From: DATDIC01 sp963777625
Lineage (GTDB): Bacteria; Pseudomonadota; Alphaproteobacteria; Acetobacterales; Acetobacteraceae
Length of the DNA stretch: 64,000 nt
Direction of reading: 5' to 3'
Assembly: GCA_963777625.1 (NCBI GenBank)
Contig: CAVZRO010000008.1
Location: 248,001 to 312,000, forward strand
Part shown: positions 34,110-42,221 of the stretch, one piece after another
Numbering within the stretch: position 1 is the first letter of the stretch
How the letters are laid out: each line of letters opens with the position of its first letter
Made by a program: the position numbers and the translations under genes
The notes under the pieces: model-generated
What the model was told of the DNA's origin: nothing
Seen by the model: only the letters and a program-made list of their open reading frames with translations
The model's database searches: none

Positions 34110-34177
34110 TCGGCGCGTAACGCACGATATGTAACGATCGTGCTACCAGGCGGCGCTATTGCTGCCGCGTCAGAGTT

Positions 34178-34275
34178 CGTCATTGCCACGCATGCGGGCA
34201 TCCAGGCAACGCGCGGAATTTCGGGGCCTCTCGCGTGGATGCCCGCGTTCGCGACGCGTTCGGGGGCATGACGGA
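34178..34275. repeat. Dispersed repeats, family A, two degenerate copies
   Basis: CATTGCCACGCATGCGGGCA-TCCAG and GTGGATGCCCGCGTTCGCGA-CGCGTTCGGGGGCATGACGG are decayed family A elements in the 330-bp gap before the first binding-protein gene. Nothing else is evident in 34110-34439. Confidence 0.55.
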
Positions 34276-34439
34276 TCTGGAGTCTTCGTGCTTGCGTATT
34301 GGCATAAAACCCGGCCGTCCCGCCGACGATGGATCAGCATTCATGTTTCGGCCCCAGATGGGGACTTCCAGCCGGAGCGATTTGGTGCATTCACTGGTCC
34401 GGTGCGCTGGAGTGCGCACGGGCTAAGGGAGAATTCATA

Positions 34440-35678
34440 ATGATCACAAGAAGGGATGCAGCCCGCCTGGCTGCTGTGACCGCCACAACCTTGCTTGCCG
34501 GCGGGAGACTGGCCGATGCGCAGGGCAGCGCGAAAACCGTCAAGATCGGGATAGACCTGTCGCTCACCGGGGCGGATGCGGAAAGCGCCCAGCGAATTCT
34601 GCACGGGGCGCAGATGGCGTTCGACAACGCCAACACGAAGCACGAGATCCCAGGTTATCAGCTACAGGTGATCACGTACGACGACGGCACGGCCACCGCC
34701 GGCCAGTACGATCCCGCACAGGCTGCGACGAACGCCCGCAAGATGGTCGGCGACGGGGTGGTGGCTGCGGTCGGCCCGATGATGAGCGGTGCCGGCAAGG
34801 CGATGGCGCCGATCCTGAGCGAGGGGGACCTGGCCACCATAACGCCGTCCTCCACCAACCCCGACATCACCGATCCGAAATTTGCCGCCCAATACAAGCC
34901 AGGCGGCAAGGCAATCTATTTCCGTACAGTCACCACCGATGCATTCCAGGGTCCGGAACTCGCGAATTATTTCGCCGAGAAGCTCGGGGTGAAGACCGTG
35001 TACATTCTGGACGACAGCGGCGCTTACGGCGTCGGGCTTGCCGATGCGTTCCAGCGGCAGGCGACCGCCAAAGGCATAAAGGTGCTCGGGCGGGATCGGC
35101 TGGATCCAAAGGCGGCCGACTATTCGGCCGTGCTTACCAAGATCAAGGCGCTGAACCCGAACGCGCTTTATTACGGAGGCGTCGGCCAGGCCGGCGTGAA
35201 GCTCGCCAAGCAAGCCTATGACATCATTCCGGATGTGATCAAGGGTGGCGGCGACGGCGTGTACTCGGTCGAGATGCTGAACGGCGTCGGTTACCCGGCC
35301 AACCAGGGCTGGTACGCGACCATCGCCTCGCCGCACAGCACGGAGGAGGCAGACGCCCAGGCCTGGGTGAAGGCATACAACGACACGTACCATACCCAGC
35401 CGGATGACTATGCGATCACCGCCTATGACGCCGGGCTGGTGATTGTGGACGCCATCAAGCGGGTCGTGGCGGCGAAGCAGCCGGTGGACAAGGACACCGT
35501 TCGCGATGCGATCCAGACATCACACGTGAAGACGCTGCAGGGGCCCGTATCGTTCGATCAGAACGGGGACCTGGCCGACCGCACGATCAGCATCTTCCAG
35601 ATCAAGCAGGACAAGAAATACCCGGCGGACGATATTCTGCATCAGTATCATTATGTGGGCGTGGCGCCGCAGGCCTAG
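34440..35678 (+). CDS. Branched-chain amino-acid-type ABC substrate-binding protein, copy 1
   Basis: From ATG 34440 (after AAGGGAGAATTCATA) the protein has 412 residues. The N-terminus ITRRDAARLAAVTATTLLAG resembles a Tat signal ending near ADAQG. The mature part is a LivK-type periplasmic protein: VKIGIDLSLTGADAESAQRI, YQLQVITYDDGTA, PSSTNPDIT near 138 and TVYILDDSGAYGVGLADAFQ near 190. It would bind an amino acid or related small molecule. No permease or ATPase gene is adjacent. It is a close tandem paralogue of the next gene. Confidence 0.88.
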   Translation: MITRRDAARLAAVTATTLLAGGRLADAQGSAKTVKIGIDLSLTGADAESAQRILHGAQMAFDNANTKHEIPGYQLQVITYDDGTATAGQYDPAQAATNARKMVGDGVVAAVGPMMSGAGKAMAPILSEGDLATITPSSTNPDITDPKFAAQYKPGGKAIYFRTVTTDAFQGPELANYFAEKLGVKTVYILDDSGAYGVGLADAFQRQATAKGIKVLGRDRLDPKAADYSAVLTKIKALNPNALYYGGVGQAGVKLAKQAYDIIPDVIKGGGDGVYSVEMLNGVGYPANQGWYATIASPHSTEEADAQAWVKAYNDTYHTQPDDYAITAYDAGLVIVDAIKRVVAAKQPVDKDTVRDAIQTSHVKTLQGPVSFDQNGDLADRTISIFQIKQDKKYPADDILHQYHYVGVAPQA

Positions 35679-35687
35679 GGCAAGCAA

Positions 35688-35728
35688 GGACCGGAGTATA
35701 TCAGCAGCGCGGATGGTGCTCCGGTCCT
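35688..35728. terminator. 10-bp perfect inverted repeat after the first binding-protein gene
   Basis: AGGACCGGAG at 35688-35697 pairs exactly with CTCCGGTCCT at 35719-35728 around a 21-nt loop, 10 bp after the stop codon. No T run follows, so it may act as an mRNA-stabilising stem or weak terminator between the two paralogues. Confidence 0.45.
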
Positions 35729-35882
35729 GCGCCAAAGCCCGGAAAAAGCTGCCCGGAACAAGCTGGACTGGGCGCCTGCGGGTTCTTAACCACAGCTATG
35801 CAAACGGGGCCGGCTGTGGCATGTCCGCAGTCGGTCGCGATTTCGCGATCTGAGCAAACTCCGTAATGAAGGACCTTCAGGG

Positions 35883-37122
35883 ATGATCACTCGTCGGGCT
35901 GCCGGGCAGCTCTTTGTTGCCGGCGCGGTCGCCGCCACGATCGGCGGAGTTGACCGGGCGTACGCTGCCAACCAGGTACTGAAGATCGGTGTCGATCTGT
36001 CGCTGACCGGGGCGGATGCCGAAAGCGCGGCCCGCATCCTGCACGGCGCCCAGCTTGCGTTCGATGACGCCAACGCGGCCAACGTGGTGCCGGGTTATAC
36101 ATTCGACGTCGTCTCCTACGACGACGGCACCGCCACCGCCGGCCAGTACGACCCGGCTCAGGCCGCTACCAACGCCCGCAAGATGGTCAGCGACAAGCAG
36201 GTGATTGCCGCGATCGGACCGCAAATGAGCGGCGCCGGCAAGGCGATGTCGCCGATCCTGAGCGAAGGGGATCTGGCCATCATCACCCCGTCTTCCACCA
36301 ACCCGGACATCACCAATCCAAAATTTGCGGCCCAGTACCGTCCGGGCGGCAAGGCGGTCTATTTCCGCACCGTCACGACAGACGCCTACCAGGGCCCGAA
36401 CATGGCCAACTACATGGCCGAGAAGCTGGGCGTGAAATCGGTCTATATCCTGGACGACAGCGGCGCGTATGGCGTGGGCATTGCCGACACATTCCAGGCC
36501 CAGGCGGCAAAGAAGGGCATCAAGGTGCTCGGCCGCGACCGGCTGGACCCGAAGGCAGCCGACTATTCGGCGACCCTGACCAAGATCAAGCAGCTCAATC
36601 CGGACGCGCTCTATTACGGCGGCGTGCTGCAGGCCGGCGTCAAGCTCGCCAAGCAGTCGTACGACATCCTGCCGAAGGTCATCAAGGCGGGCGGCGATGG
36701 GATGCTTGGCCCGGAGATGCTGACCGCGGCGGGATTCCCGGCTGCCGAGGGCTGGTATGCCACCAACGCCTCGCCGCACATGACCGATGACCAGAAGGCC
36801 GCACAGTTCGTGGAGCACTACAAGGCCAAGTATGGCGTGGCGCCGGACGATTATTCGATCACGGCCTATGACGGCGGGCTGGTGATCGTCGACGCGGTGA
36901 AGCGCCTGGTCGCCGAGAAGAAACCGGTGAACCACAGCACCGTGCGCGACGCCATCCAGACCGCGAAGGTGCCGACCATCCAGGGGACCGTCTCGTTCGA
37001 TAACAATGGCGACCTGCTCGACCGGACGGTCAGCGTGTTCCAGATCAACAAGGACACCTCGAAGCCGCTGGACGACATCTCAGCCCAGTACAAGTACCAT
37101 AGGTGTCGCACCGCAAGCGTAA
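35883..37122 (+). CDS. Branched-chain amino-acid-type ABC substrate-binding protein, copy 2, frameshifted at its last codons
   Basis: ATG 35883 starts a protein of about 413 residues, roughly two-thirds identical to the preceding gene throughout, with the same motifs (VLKIGVDLSLTGADAESAAR, PSSTNPDITNP, VYILDDSGAYGVGIAD). Near 37098 one extra C shifts the frame. Without it, the end reads YKY-IGVAPQA with a stop at 37120-37122, matching the paralogue's YVGVAPQA. As sequenced, the frame instead continues to 37202 through a family B repeat, adding about 30 unrelated residues. Only the last seven residues are altered, so function may be kept. A Tat-like signal (ITRRAAGQLFVAGA) is present. Confidence 0.85.
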
Positions 37123-37136
37123 CCTTGCCGCTCGAT

Positions 37137-37166
37137 CGTCATGGCCGGGCTCGTCCCGGCCATCGG
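37137..37166. repeat. Dispersed repeat, family B, short copy
   Basis: CGTCATGGCCGGGCTCGTCC followed by CGGCCATCGG is a compact family B palindrome lying between the binding-protein gene and glcE, where it could act as a transcript-end hairpin. Confidence 0.65.
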
Positions 37167-37198
37167 CGCCCGGCCGGCCGTGACCACTCCGCTTCGCC

Positions 37199-38401
37199 AT
37201 GAACATCGCCGGCGAAGCCCCCGAGAGCGAGTCCGCTATCGCTGCCGCGATCGCCTCGGCCGTCGCAGCGCGCGAACCCTTGCTGGTACGGGGAAACGGG
37301 ACGAAAGACGCGATGCTCCGCCCGGTGCAGGCGGGACGTAGCCTTTCAGTTTCCAACCTGCGCGGCATCGTCTTCTATTCACCGCACGAGCTGGTCATCC
37401 GCGCCCGCGCCGGGACGCCGCTGCCCGAGCTGGAAGCCGCGGTGGCCGCACAAGGTCAGCACCTGATTGCCGAACCCCCTGACCTGACGAGCCTCTTCGG
37501 CGCTGCCGCACCGCAAACGCTGGGCGGGATCGTCGCCGCCAACCTGTCGGGGCCGCGCCGTGTCGCCTGGGGTGCGATGCGCGATCACGTCCTTGGCGTG
37601 CGCGCCATCAACGGGCTCGGTGAGGTGATAAACTCCGGCGGGCGGGTGCTGAAGAATGTCACCGGGCTTGATCTCTGCAAGCTGCTCAGCGGGAGCCACG
37701 GCACCCTGGCAGTGATCACCGAGGTCACGCTGAAGGTGCTCCCGGCGTCTGAAGCTGTCGGGACGGTGGCTGTGCGGGTTGCCGAGGCCGAGGCCGCCGT
37801 GGCGGTTCTGTCGGCCGGCCTGGGTTCGCCCTATGGCGTGTCGGGCGCCGCCTGGCTGCCCGAAGACGCGGCAGCGCGCGTCGGCTTCCCCGCCGCGATG
37901 GCATTCGCCCGGATCGAGGATTTCGGGCCATCGGTGGCCTATCGTACGGACCGGCTGCGGCAGGACCTCTCGGCGCTGGGCGCGGCGGAGCTGCTGGATG
38001 ATGCCGCGTCCCACCGGCTCTGGCGCGCGATCCGCGATGCGGTTCCGCTGGGCGCGGTGGCGGACGACGCGATCTGGCGCGTGTCGGTACGCCCTTCGGC
38101 GGGGCCGGCGGTGGTGCGGGCGTTGCGGGCTGCGTTCGACGCCCGGCTGTTCCTGGACTGGGGCGGCGGGCTGGTATGGATCGCCGGACCTGCCGAGGAA
38201 ACGGCGCATCACGCGGTCGAGCAGGCCGCCCTCGCGTCTGGCGGCACCTGGACTCTGCTGCGCGGCCCGGAGCCGCTGCGTGCGGCTGTCGCCGTGATCC
38301 CGCCCGAACCGCCGCCGCTCGCGGCATTCACACGGCGGGTGAAGGCGGCGTTCGATCCGCATGGTATTCTCAATCCTGGGCGTATGTTCGCCGGGGTTTG
38401 A
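37199..38401 (+). CDS. glcE: Glycolate oxidase FAD-binding subunit
   Basis: The 400-residue protein has the FAD-binding type 4 (PCMH) fold: LLVRGNGTKDAMLRP near 29, VIRARAGTPLPELEAAVAAQ near 66, GGIVAANLSGPRRVAWGAMRD near 103 and GGRVLKNVTGLDLCKLLSGS near 141, all hallmarks of GlcE. The C-terminal FDPHGILNPGRMF is the family's usual end. GlcE works with GlcD and GlcF to oxidise glycolate to glyoxylate at the membrane. glcD, normally just upstream, is not in the window: the upstream gene is a binding protein. Confidence 0.9.
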   Translation: MNIAGEAPESESAIAAAIASAVAAREPLLVRGNGTKDAMLRPVQAGRSLSVSNLRGIVFYSPHELVIRARAGTPLPELEAAVAAQGQHLIAEPPDLTSLFGAAAPQTLGGIVAANLSGPRRVAWGAMRDHVLGVRAINGLGEVINSGGRVLKNVTGLDLCKLLSGSHGTLAVITEVTLKVLPASEAVGTVAVRVAEAEAAVAVLSAGLGSPYGVSGAAWLPEDAAARVGFPAAMAFARIEDFGPSVAYRTDRLRQDLSALGAAELLDDAASHRLWRAIRDAVPLGAVADDAIWRVSVRPSAGPAVVRALRAAFDARLFLDWGGGLVWIAGPAEETAHHAVEQAALASGGTWTLLRGPEPLRAAVAVIPPEPPPLAAFTRRVKAAFDPHGILNPGRMFAGV

Positions 38402-38402
38402 G

Positions 38403-38663
38403 ATGACGGTCCCTACCGGTGCGGTGATCCCGCCATTGCTGCTTGCTTTCGGCCTGCTGGCTTTCGAGCATTATCGCACCAACCCGGAAAAGCCGATCCG
38501 CGACTTTCGCTTCCTGATGATGGTTGCGGCGGTGCTGATGATGGCCGCACAGCTTATATTCAGTGGGATATTCTGGTGGCTGCCGCCCGCCCTGCTGGTG
38601 CTCGCACTGATCTGGCTCGCGGTTGGTGGGACGCTGGTCGCCCGCCGTTTTAGGAAGCGCTGA
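38403..38663 (+). CDS. Small two-to-three-helix membrane protein between glcE and glcF
   Basis: The 86-residue protein starts one base after the glcE stop (TGAGATG). It has hydrophobic segments about 8-20, 36-56 and 58-75 (LMMVAAVLMMAAQLIFSGIF, PPALLVLALIWLAVGGTL) and a basic end RRFRKR. The family is not recognised. Its place between glcE and glcF suggests membrane anchoring or assembly of the glycolate oxidase complex, which is an inference from position only. Confidence 0.7.
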   Translation: MTVPTGAVIPPLLLAFGLLAFEHYRTNPEKPIRDFRFLMMVAAVLMMAAQLIFSGIFWWLPPALLVLALIWLAVGGTLVARRFRKR

Positions 38664-38667
38664 ACCG

Positions 38668-39987
38668 ATGCAGACGAGTTTCACCGCCGAGCAGTTGCGA
38701 GACCCCGATACGGCGGAGTCCAACAAGGTGCTGCGCACCTGCGTCCATTGCGGGTTCTGCACCGCGACCTGTCCGACTTTCCTGCTGCTGGGCGATGAGT
38801 TGGATAGCCCGCGCGGGCGCATCTACCTGATGAAGGACATGCTGGAATCGGGGCGGCCGGCCACCGAGGAGGTGGTCCGCCATATCGACCGCTGCCTGTC
38901 ATGCCTGGCCTGCATGACCACCTGCCCGTCCGGTGTGAACTACATGCATCTGGTCGATCACGGCCGAGCGTATATCGAACGGACCTATCGCAGGCCCTGG
39001 CATGACCGGCTGCTGCGCGCCGTGCTGGCGCGCGTGTTGCCCAACCCGCGCCTGTTCCGCGCCGCCCTGCTGGCTGCCAGGGCCGGCCGGCCGATCGCCG
39101 GGTTGCTGCCGGCGTCGCATCCGCTCGGACAGCGGCTGCGCGCGATGCTGGCGCTGGCGCCGGCACGCCTGCCGGCAGGTGGCGCGGCGCCGCGCGTCCA
39201 TCCGGCGGATGGACAACGGCGCGCGCGTGTGGCGCTGCTGACCGGCTGTGCACAGACGGTGCTGGCGCCGGAGATAAATGCCGCCACCATTCGCCTGCTG
39301 ACCCGGATGGGGGTCGAGGTGGTCGTGGCCGAAGGTGCCGGATGCTGCGGGGCACTGACGCACCATCTCGGGCGGCACGATGATTCCATGGCCAGCGCGC
39401 GGGCGAATATCGAGGCGTGGGGACGGGAGATCGAAGGGGGCGGGCTGGATGCCGTGGTGGTCAATACCTCCGGCTGCGGCACGATGGTGAAGGATTACGG
39501 GTTCCTGTTCCGCACCGCGGCGGAGCCGTTGCGCCGTCGCGCCGAGCAGATCGCCGCGCTGGCCAAGGACATCAGCGAATTCCTGATCCATCTGGGCTAT
39601 GCGCCCACGCGGGCGCCGCCGGGGCTGACGGTGGCTTATCACTCGGCGTGCAGCTTGCAGCACGGCCAACAGGTCACCGCCGAGCCGAAGGCGCTGCTGC
39701 AAAAGGCCGGCTTCACGGTGGTCGAGCCGCATGAGGCGCATATCTGCTGCGGCTCCGCCGGCACGTACAACCTGCTGCAGCCGGAGATCGCGGCGCGGTT
39801 GCGCGATCGCAAGCTGGCGCACCTGAATGCGACCCACCCGGACCTGATCGCGGCGGGGAATATCGGCTGCATCACCCAGCTTTCCGGCGGCGGACTGCCG
39901 ACGGTGCATACGGTCGAGCTGCTGGACTGGATGGCGGGCGGGCCGCCACCCGCTGGGCTGAACACGCCTGCGAGAGACGCCGCATGA
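38668..39987 (+). CDS. glcF: Glycolate oxidase iron-sulfur subunit
   Basis: The 439-residue protein has two 4Fe-4S motifs: CVHCGFCTATCP near 26 and CLSCLACMTTCP near 77. Two CCG domains follow: LLTGCAQTVL near 190 with GAGCCGALTHH near 225, and HSACSLQHGQ near 331 with ICCGSAGTYNLLQP near 364. This is the complete GlcF layout for passing electrons from the flavin subunits. It begins 4 bp after the small membrane gene and overlaps the next gene by 4 bp (ATGA). Confidence 0.93.
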   Translation: MQTSFTAEQLRDPDTAESNKVLRTCVHCGFCTATCPTFLLLGDELDSPRGRIYLMKDMLESGRPATEEVVRHIDRCLSCLACMTTCPSGVNYMHLVDHGRAYIERTYRRPWHDRLLRAVLARVLPNPRLFRAALLAARAGRPIAGLLPASHPLGQRLRAMLALAPARLPAGGAAPRVHPADGQRRARVALLTGCAQTVLAPEINAATIRLLTRMGVEVVVAEGAGCCGALTHHLGRHDDSMASARANIEAWGREIEGGGLDAVVVNTSGCGTMVKDYGFLFRTAAEPLRRRAEQIAALAKDISEFLIHLGYAPTRAPPGLTVAYHSACSLQHGQQVTAEPKALLQKAGFTVVEPHEAHICCGSAGTYNLLQPEIAARLRDRKLAHLNATHPDLIAAGNIGCITQLSGGGLPTVHTVELLDWMAGGPPPAGLNTPARDAA

Positions 39988-40580
39988 GGCTTGCACGACG
40001 GCTCCGGCCGGCTTCACCATCGGGCATGCGATATGCGCTGATGATCCTGCTGCTGCTGACCGCTCCCGCCCTGGCAGACAGCCCTGCTGTGACGCAAAAA
40101 CAGGCCCAGATCAATGGAATGCTGGACGCCCTGAAGGGAGCGTCGAGCGAGGAAGCCGCCTCTGCGCTGGAGGCGCACCTGACCGAGCTTTGGTTGAACG
40201 CGGGCACCCCGGCGGTCACGCTGCTGATGAGTCGCGGATTGCGGGAACTGCGGGCGGGGGACAACAGCAACGCGATCGAGGATTTCGGCGATGCTGTGAC
40301 GCTGCAGCCCAATCTTGCCGAGGGATATCGCCAGCTCGCGATCGCCCGCTACGCGGCCGGCGATACCAAGGGGGCGATCGAGGCACTTGCTCTCGCGGTC
40401 CAGAACGAGCCGCGCGACTTCCTCGCGTTCAAGACGCTGACGGATATTTCGGAAGCGCGGCAGAACTGGAAAGCCGCATACGAGGCCTGGCAGAAGGTGC
40501 TGGCGATCGATCCGAAAACACCGGGTGCCGCGCAGCGGCTGAAACGTTTGCAACAACAGGCATTCGGGCAGGAAACGTAG
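39984..40580 (+). CDS. Exported TPR-repeat protein
   Basis: The 198-residue protein has a signal peptide (probably from MRYALMILLLLTAPALADSP; ATG 40026 is an alternative start) and TPR helices: LMSRGLRELRAGDNSNAIED, FGDAVTLQPNLAEGYRQLAI, YAAGDTKGAIEALALAVQNE and NWKAAYEAWQKVLAIDPKTP. TPRs mediate protein contacts, so it is probably a periplasmic scaffold. Overlap with glcF suggests co-translation, but a role in glycolate oxidation is not established. Confidence 0.8.
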   Translation: MRLARRLRPASPSGMRYALMILLLLTAPALADSPAVTQKQAQINGMLDALKGASSEEAASALEAHLTELWLNAGTPAVTLLMSRGLRELRAGDNSNAIEDFGDAVTLQPNLAEGYRQLAIARYAAGDTKGAIEALALAVQNEPRDFLAFKTLTDISEARQNWKAAYEAWQKVLAIDPKTPGAAQRLKRLQQQAFGQET

Positions 40581-40627
40581 GAAGGGCTGCGAGCCACAAA
40601 CGCCCTGGGAGTGGGTGTTATCTGGGT

Positions 40628-41206
40628 TTACGGCAGCTCGTATCCGATGGCGGCTTCCGCCTCGATTGTCCGCTGCACGGCGGGTCGCGCCATCATGCGC
40701 TGATAATGGGCGGCGAGGTTGGGCAGCGACCCGGGTGCCAGCGCCAAGCTGTTGGCGAACCGCCAATACAGGCGGAACAGATGGATATCCACGATCGAAT
40801 AGGCCCCAAGCGCCCAATCACGGGTGCCCAGGCGCCCGTCGGCGAGCGAAAAAACCTCGGCGGCTCGCTCCGTGCCTTGGCGGCGCGAGGGATGGATGGT
40901 CGCGGCGATGAACGACATCCATGAAATCGCCTGCGCCTCCGCCTGCATGTTCCCAGTTGGCAGCAGCGCGGCGTCCGGGAACCGGCGAGCCAGATAGAAC
41001 AGAATCGCGGCGACTTCCGTGAGCGGACGGCCATCGATCAGAAGAAGCGGCACCTTGCCTTCCGGATTGAGCGCGAGGAAGTCGGGGCGGCGCTGGTCCT
41101 TGCGTGCCAGTGAAATCCATCGGGCGTCAAACGGGAGGCCGATCTCGTGCAGTGCGATGTGGGGCGCCATCGAGCTTGATCCAGGCGCCAGATAGAGCGT
41201 GAGCAT
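40628..41206 (-). CDS. Glutathione S-transferase family protein
   Basis: ATG 41206 behind GGAGGATCGAT gives 192 residues. MLTLYLAPGSSSMAPHIALH has the N-terminal Ser-rich active site, ALNPEGKVPLLLIDGRPLTE the Val-Pro and glutathione-binding loop, and the rest is the helical C-terminal domain. It resembles beta-class GSTs although the beta-class cysteine is replaced (PGSSS). It is convergent with the TPR gene; only 47 bp lie between. Confidence 0.87.
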   Translation of the reverse strand: MLTLYLAPGSSSMAPHIALHEIGLPFDARWISLARKDQRRPDFLALNPEGKVPLLLIDGRPLTEVAAILFYLARRFPDAALLPTGNMQAEAQAISWMSFIAATIHPSRRQGTERAAEVFSLADGRLGTRDWALGAYSIVDIHLFRLYWRFANSLALAPGSLPNLAAHYQRMMARPAVQRTIEAEAAIGYELP

Positions 41207-41329
41207 ATCGATCCTCCGCAAGTCCATGCGCCGGCGTGCCCGATCGAGACACGCAATGATTGCCAGAGCCGACTCGGCTCAGCGCTCAGCATCACACAGC
41301 GTGGGTATTTGAGACCAGCGGGGAAGAGG

Positions 41330-41354
41330 CGGAAGCCGGCCGCGCCGGCCTCCG
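41330..41354 (-). terminator. Terminator-like hairpin after the PRC-barrel gene
   Basis: CGGAAGCCGGC at 41330-41340 and GCCGGCCTCCG at 41344-41354 form an 11-bp stem with one mismatch and a 3-nt loop, 17 bp downstream of the PRC-barrel stop on the reverse strand. Confidence 0.5.
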
Positions 41355-41371
41355 CGTTTCGGTAAAGCCGA

Positions 41372-42055
41372 TCAGCCGTTCGTTTTCGCGTTGTTGGGCT
41401 GGTTGGTGCCGGTGTTGGTACCAGCGGGGGGCGCAACCGGCGCTACCGGTGCCGCCCGGTTGCCGAGCACGCCATTGCCGTTTTCAGGAGCGTGATCGTT
41501 GTTGTTGGCGTAGGTGGATGCATCGTAATCGAACTTGGGCATGGTATCCAACTTCGCCTGCGTCGTGCTGGGCAGTACCAGCTTGTCGTGGGTCACCTGC
41601 TTGGCGTCGCCGAAAATGAAGTTCTTGAAGGGGACCACCACCTTCTGCTTGTCGGTGGAAATCACTGCCCAGACGTTGTCCTTACCGATCAGTACATCGT
41701 CGATCGAGCCGATCTTTTGATTCTGGTCGTTGTAAACGTCCGTGCCGATCACCTTGCCGGCGCGTGCCGTACCGTTATCGGCCAGATCGGCGTTGCGCTG
41801 CGACGGGCGCATGCTCTTCGTGGCGCCGGCGTTATCGCCGGTATTGTTGTGGATCGGCAATTCGGTGCCGGTATAGCCGCCCGCGCCGGTCGCAACGTCG
41901 GATGGGTTGGCCGGAGCGTTAGCGGCAGTGTTGTTATTGGTAGCAGCGTTGTTATCGGGATTAGCGGCATTGGGAGTGCCGGCGGCGAGCGCCAGCCCGG
42001 GTAGCGCGAACAGCGATACGGCGACTGCGGCGCCCGACAGAGAAATGTGCTTCAT
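41372..42055 (-). CDS. Exported PRC-barrel domain protein, Asn-rich
   Basis: From ATG 42055 the protein has 227 residues. MKHISLSGAAVAVSLFALPG continues to ALAA, a signal peptide. An Asn/Ala-rich segment follows (AATNNNTAANAPANPS). Residues about 97-170 fit a PRC barrel: GKVIGTDVYNDQNQKIGSID, DVLIGKDNVWAVISTDKQ and KVVVPFKNFIFGD. The tail is Asn/Pro-rich. Such proteins are often abundant periplasmic stress proteins with no known reaction. Low-complexity Asn runs are unusual for so GC-rich a genome. Confidence 0.82.
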   Translation of the reverse strand: MKHISLSGAAVAVSLFALPGLALAAGTPNAANPDNNAATNNNTAANAPANPSDVATGAGGYTGTELPIHNNTGDNAGATKSMRPSQRNADLADNGTARAGKVIGTDVYNDQNQKIGSIDDVLIGKDNVWAVISTDKQKVVVPFKNFIFGDAKQVTHDKLVLPSTTQAKLDTMPKFDYDASTYANNNDHAPENGNGVLGNRAAPVAPVAPPAGTNTGTNQPNNAKTNG

Positions 42056-42221
42056 GTGCGTGCCTCTTGTGTCTCGTGATCGAGAGCTGATGTCGGCGGT
42101 CCGCCGGCTCGCGAGGGAGCCGAAAGCGGACCTGACGTGCTCTCGTAACGAGAACAGCCGAGATCGCCCGGCGTTCGCCGGACCCTCTGGCTTTTGAATT
42201 CGTTCCGCCGATCGGCGCTGT

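Noticed and set aside
40601..40621. Terminator between the TPR and GST genes
   Set aside because: AACGCCC and GGGTGTT form only a short stem with a wobble pair and no T run.
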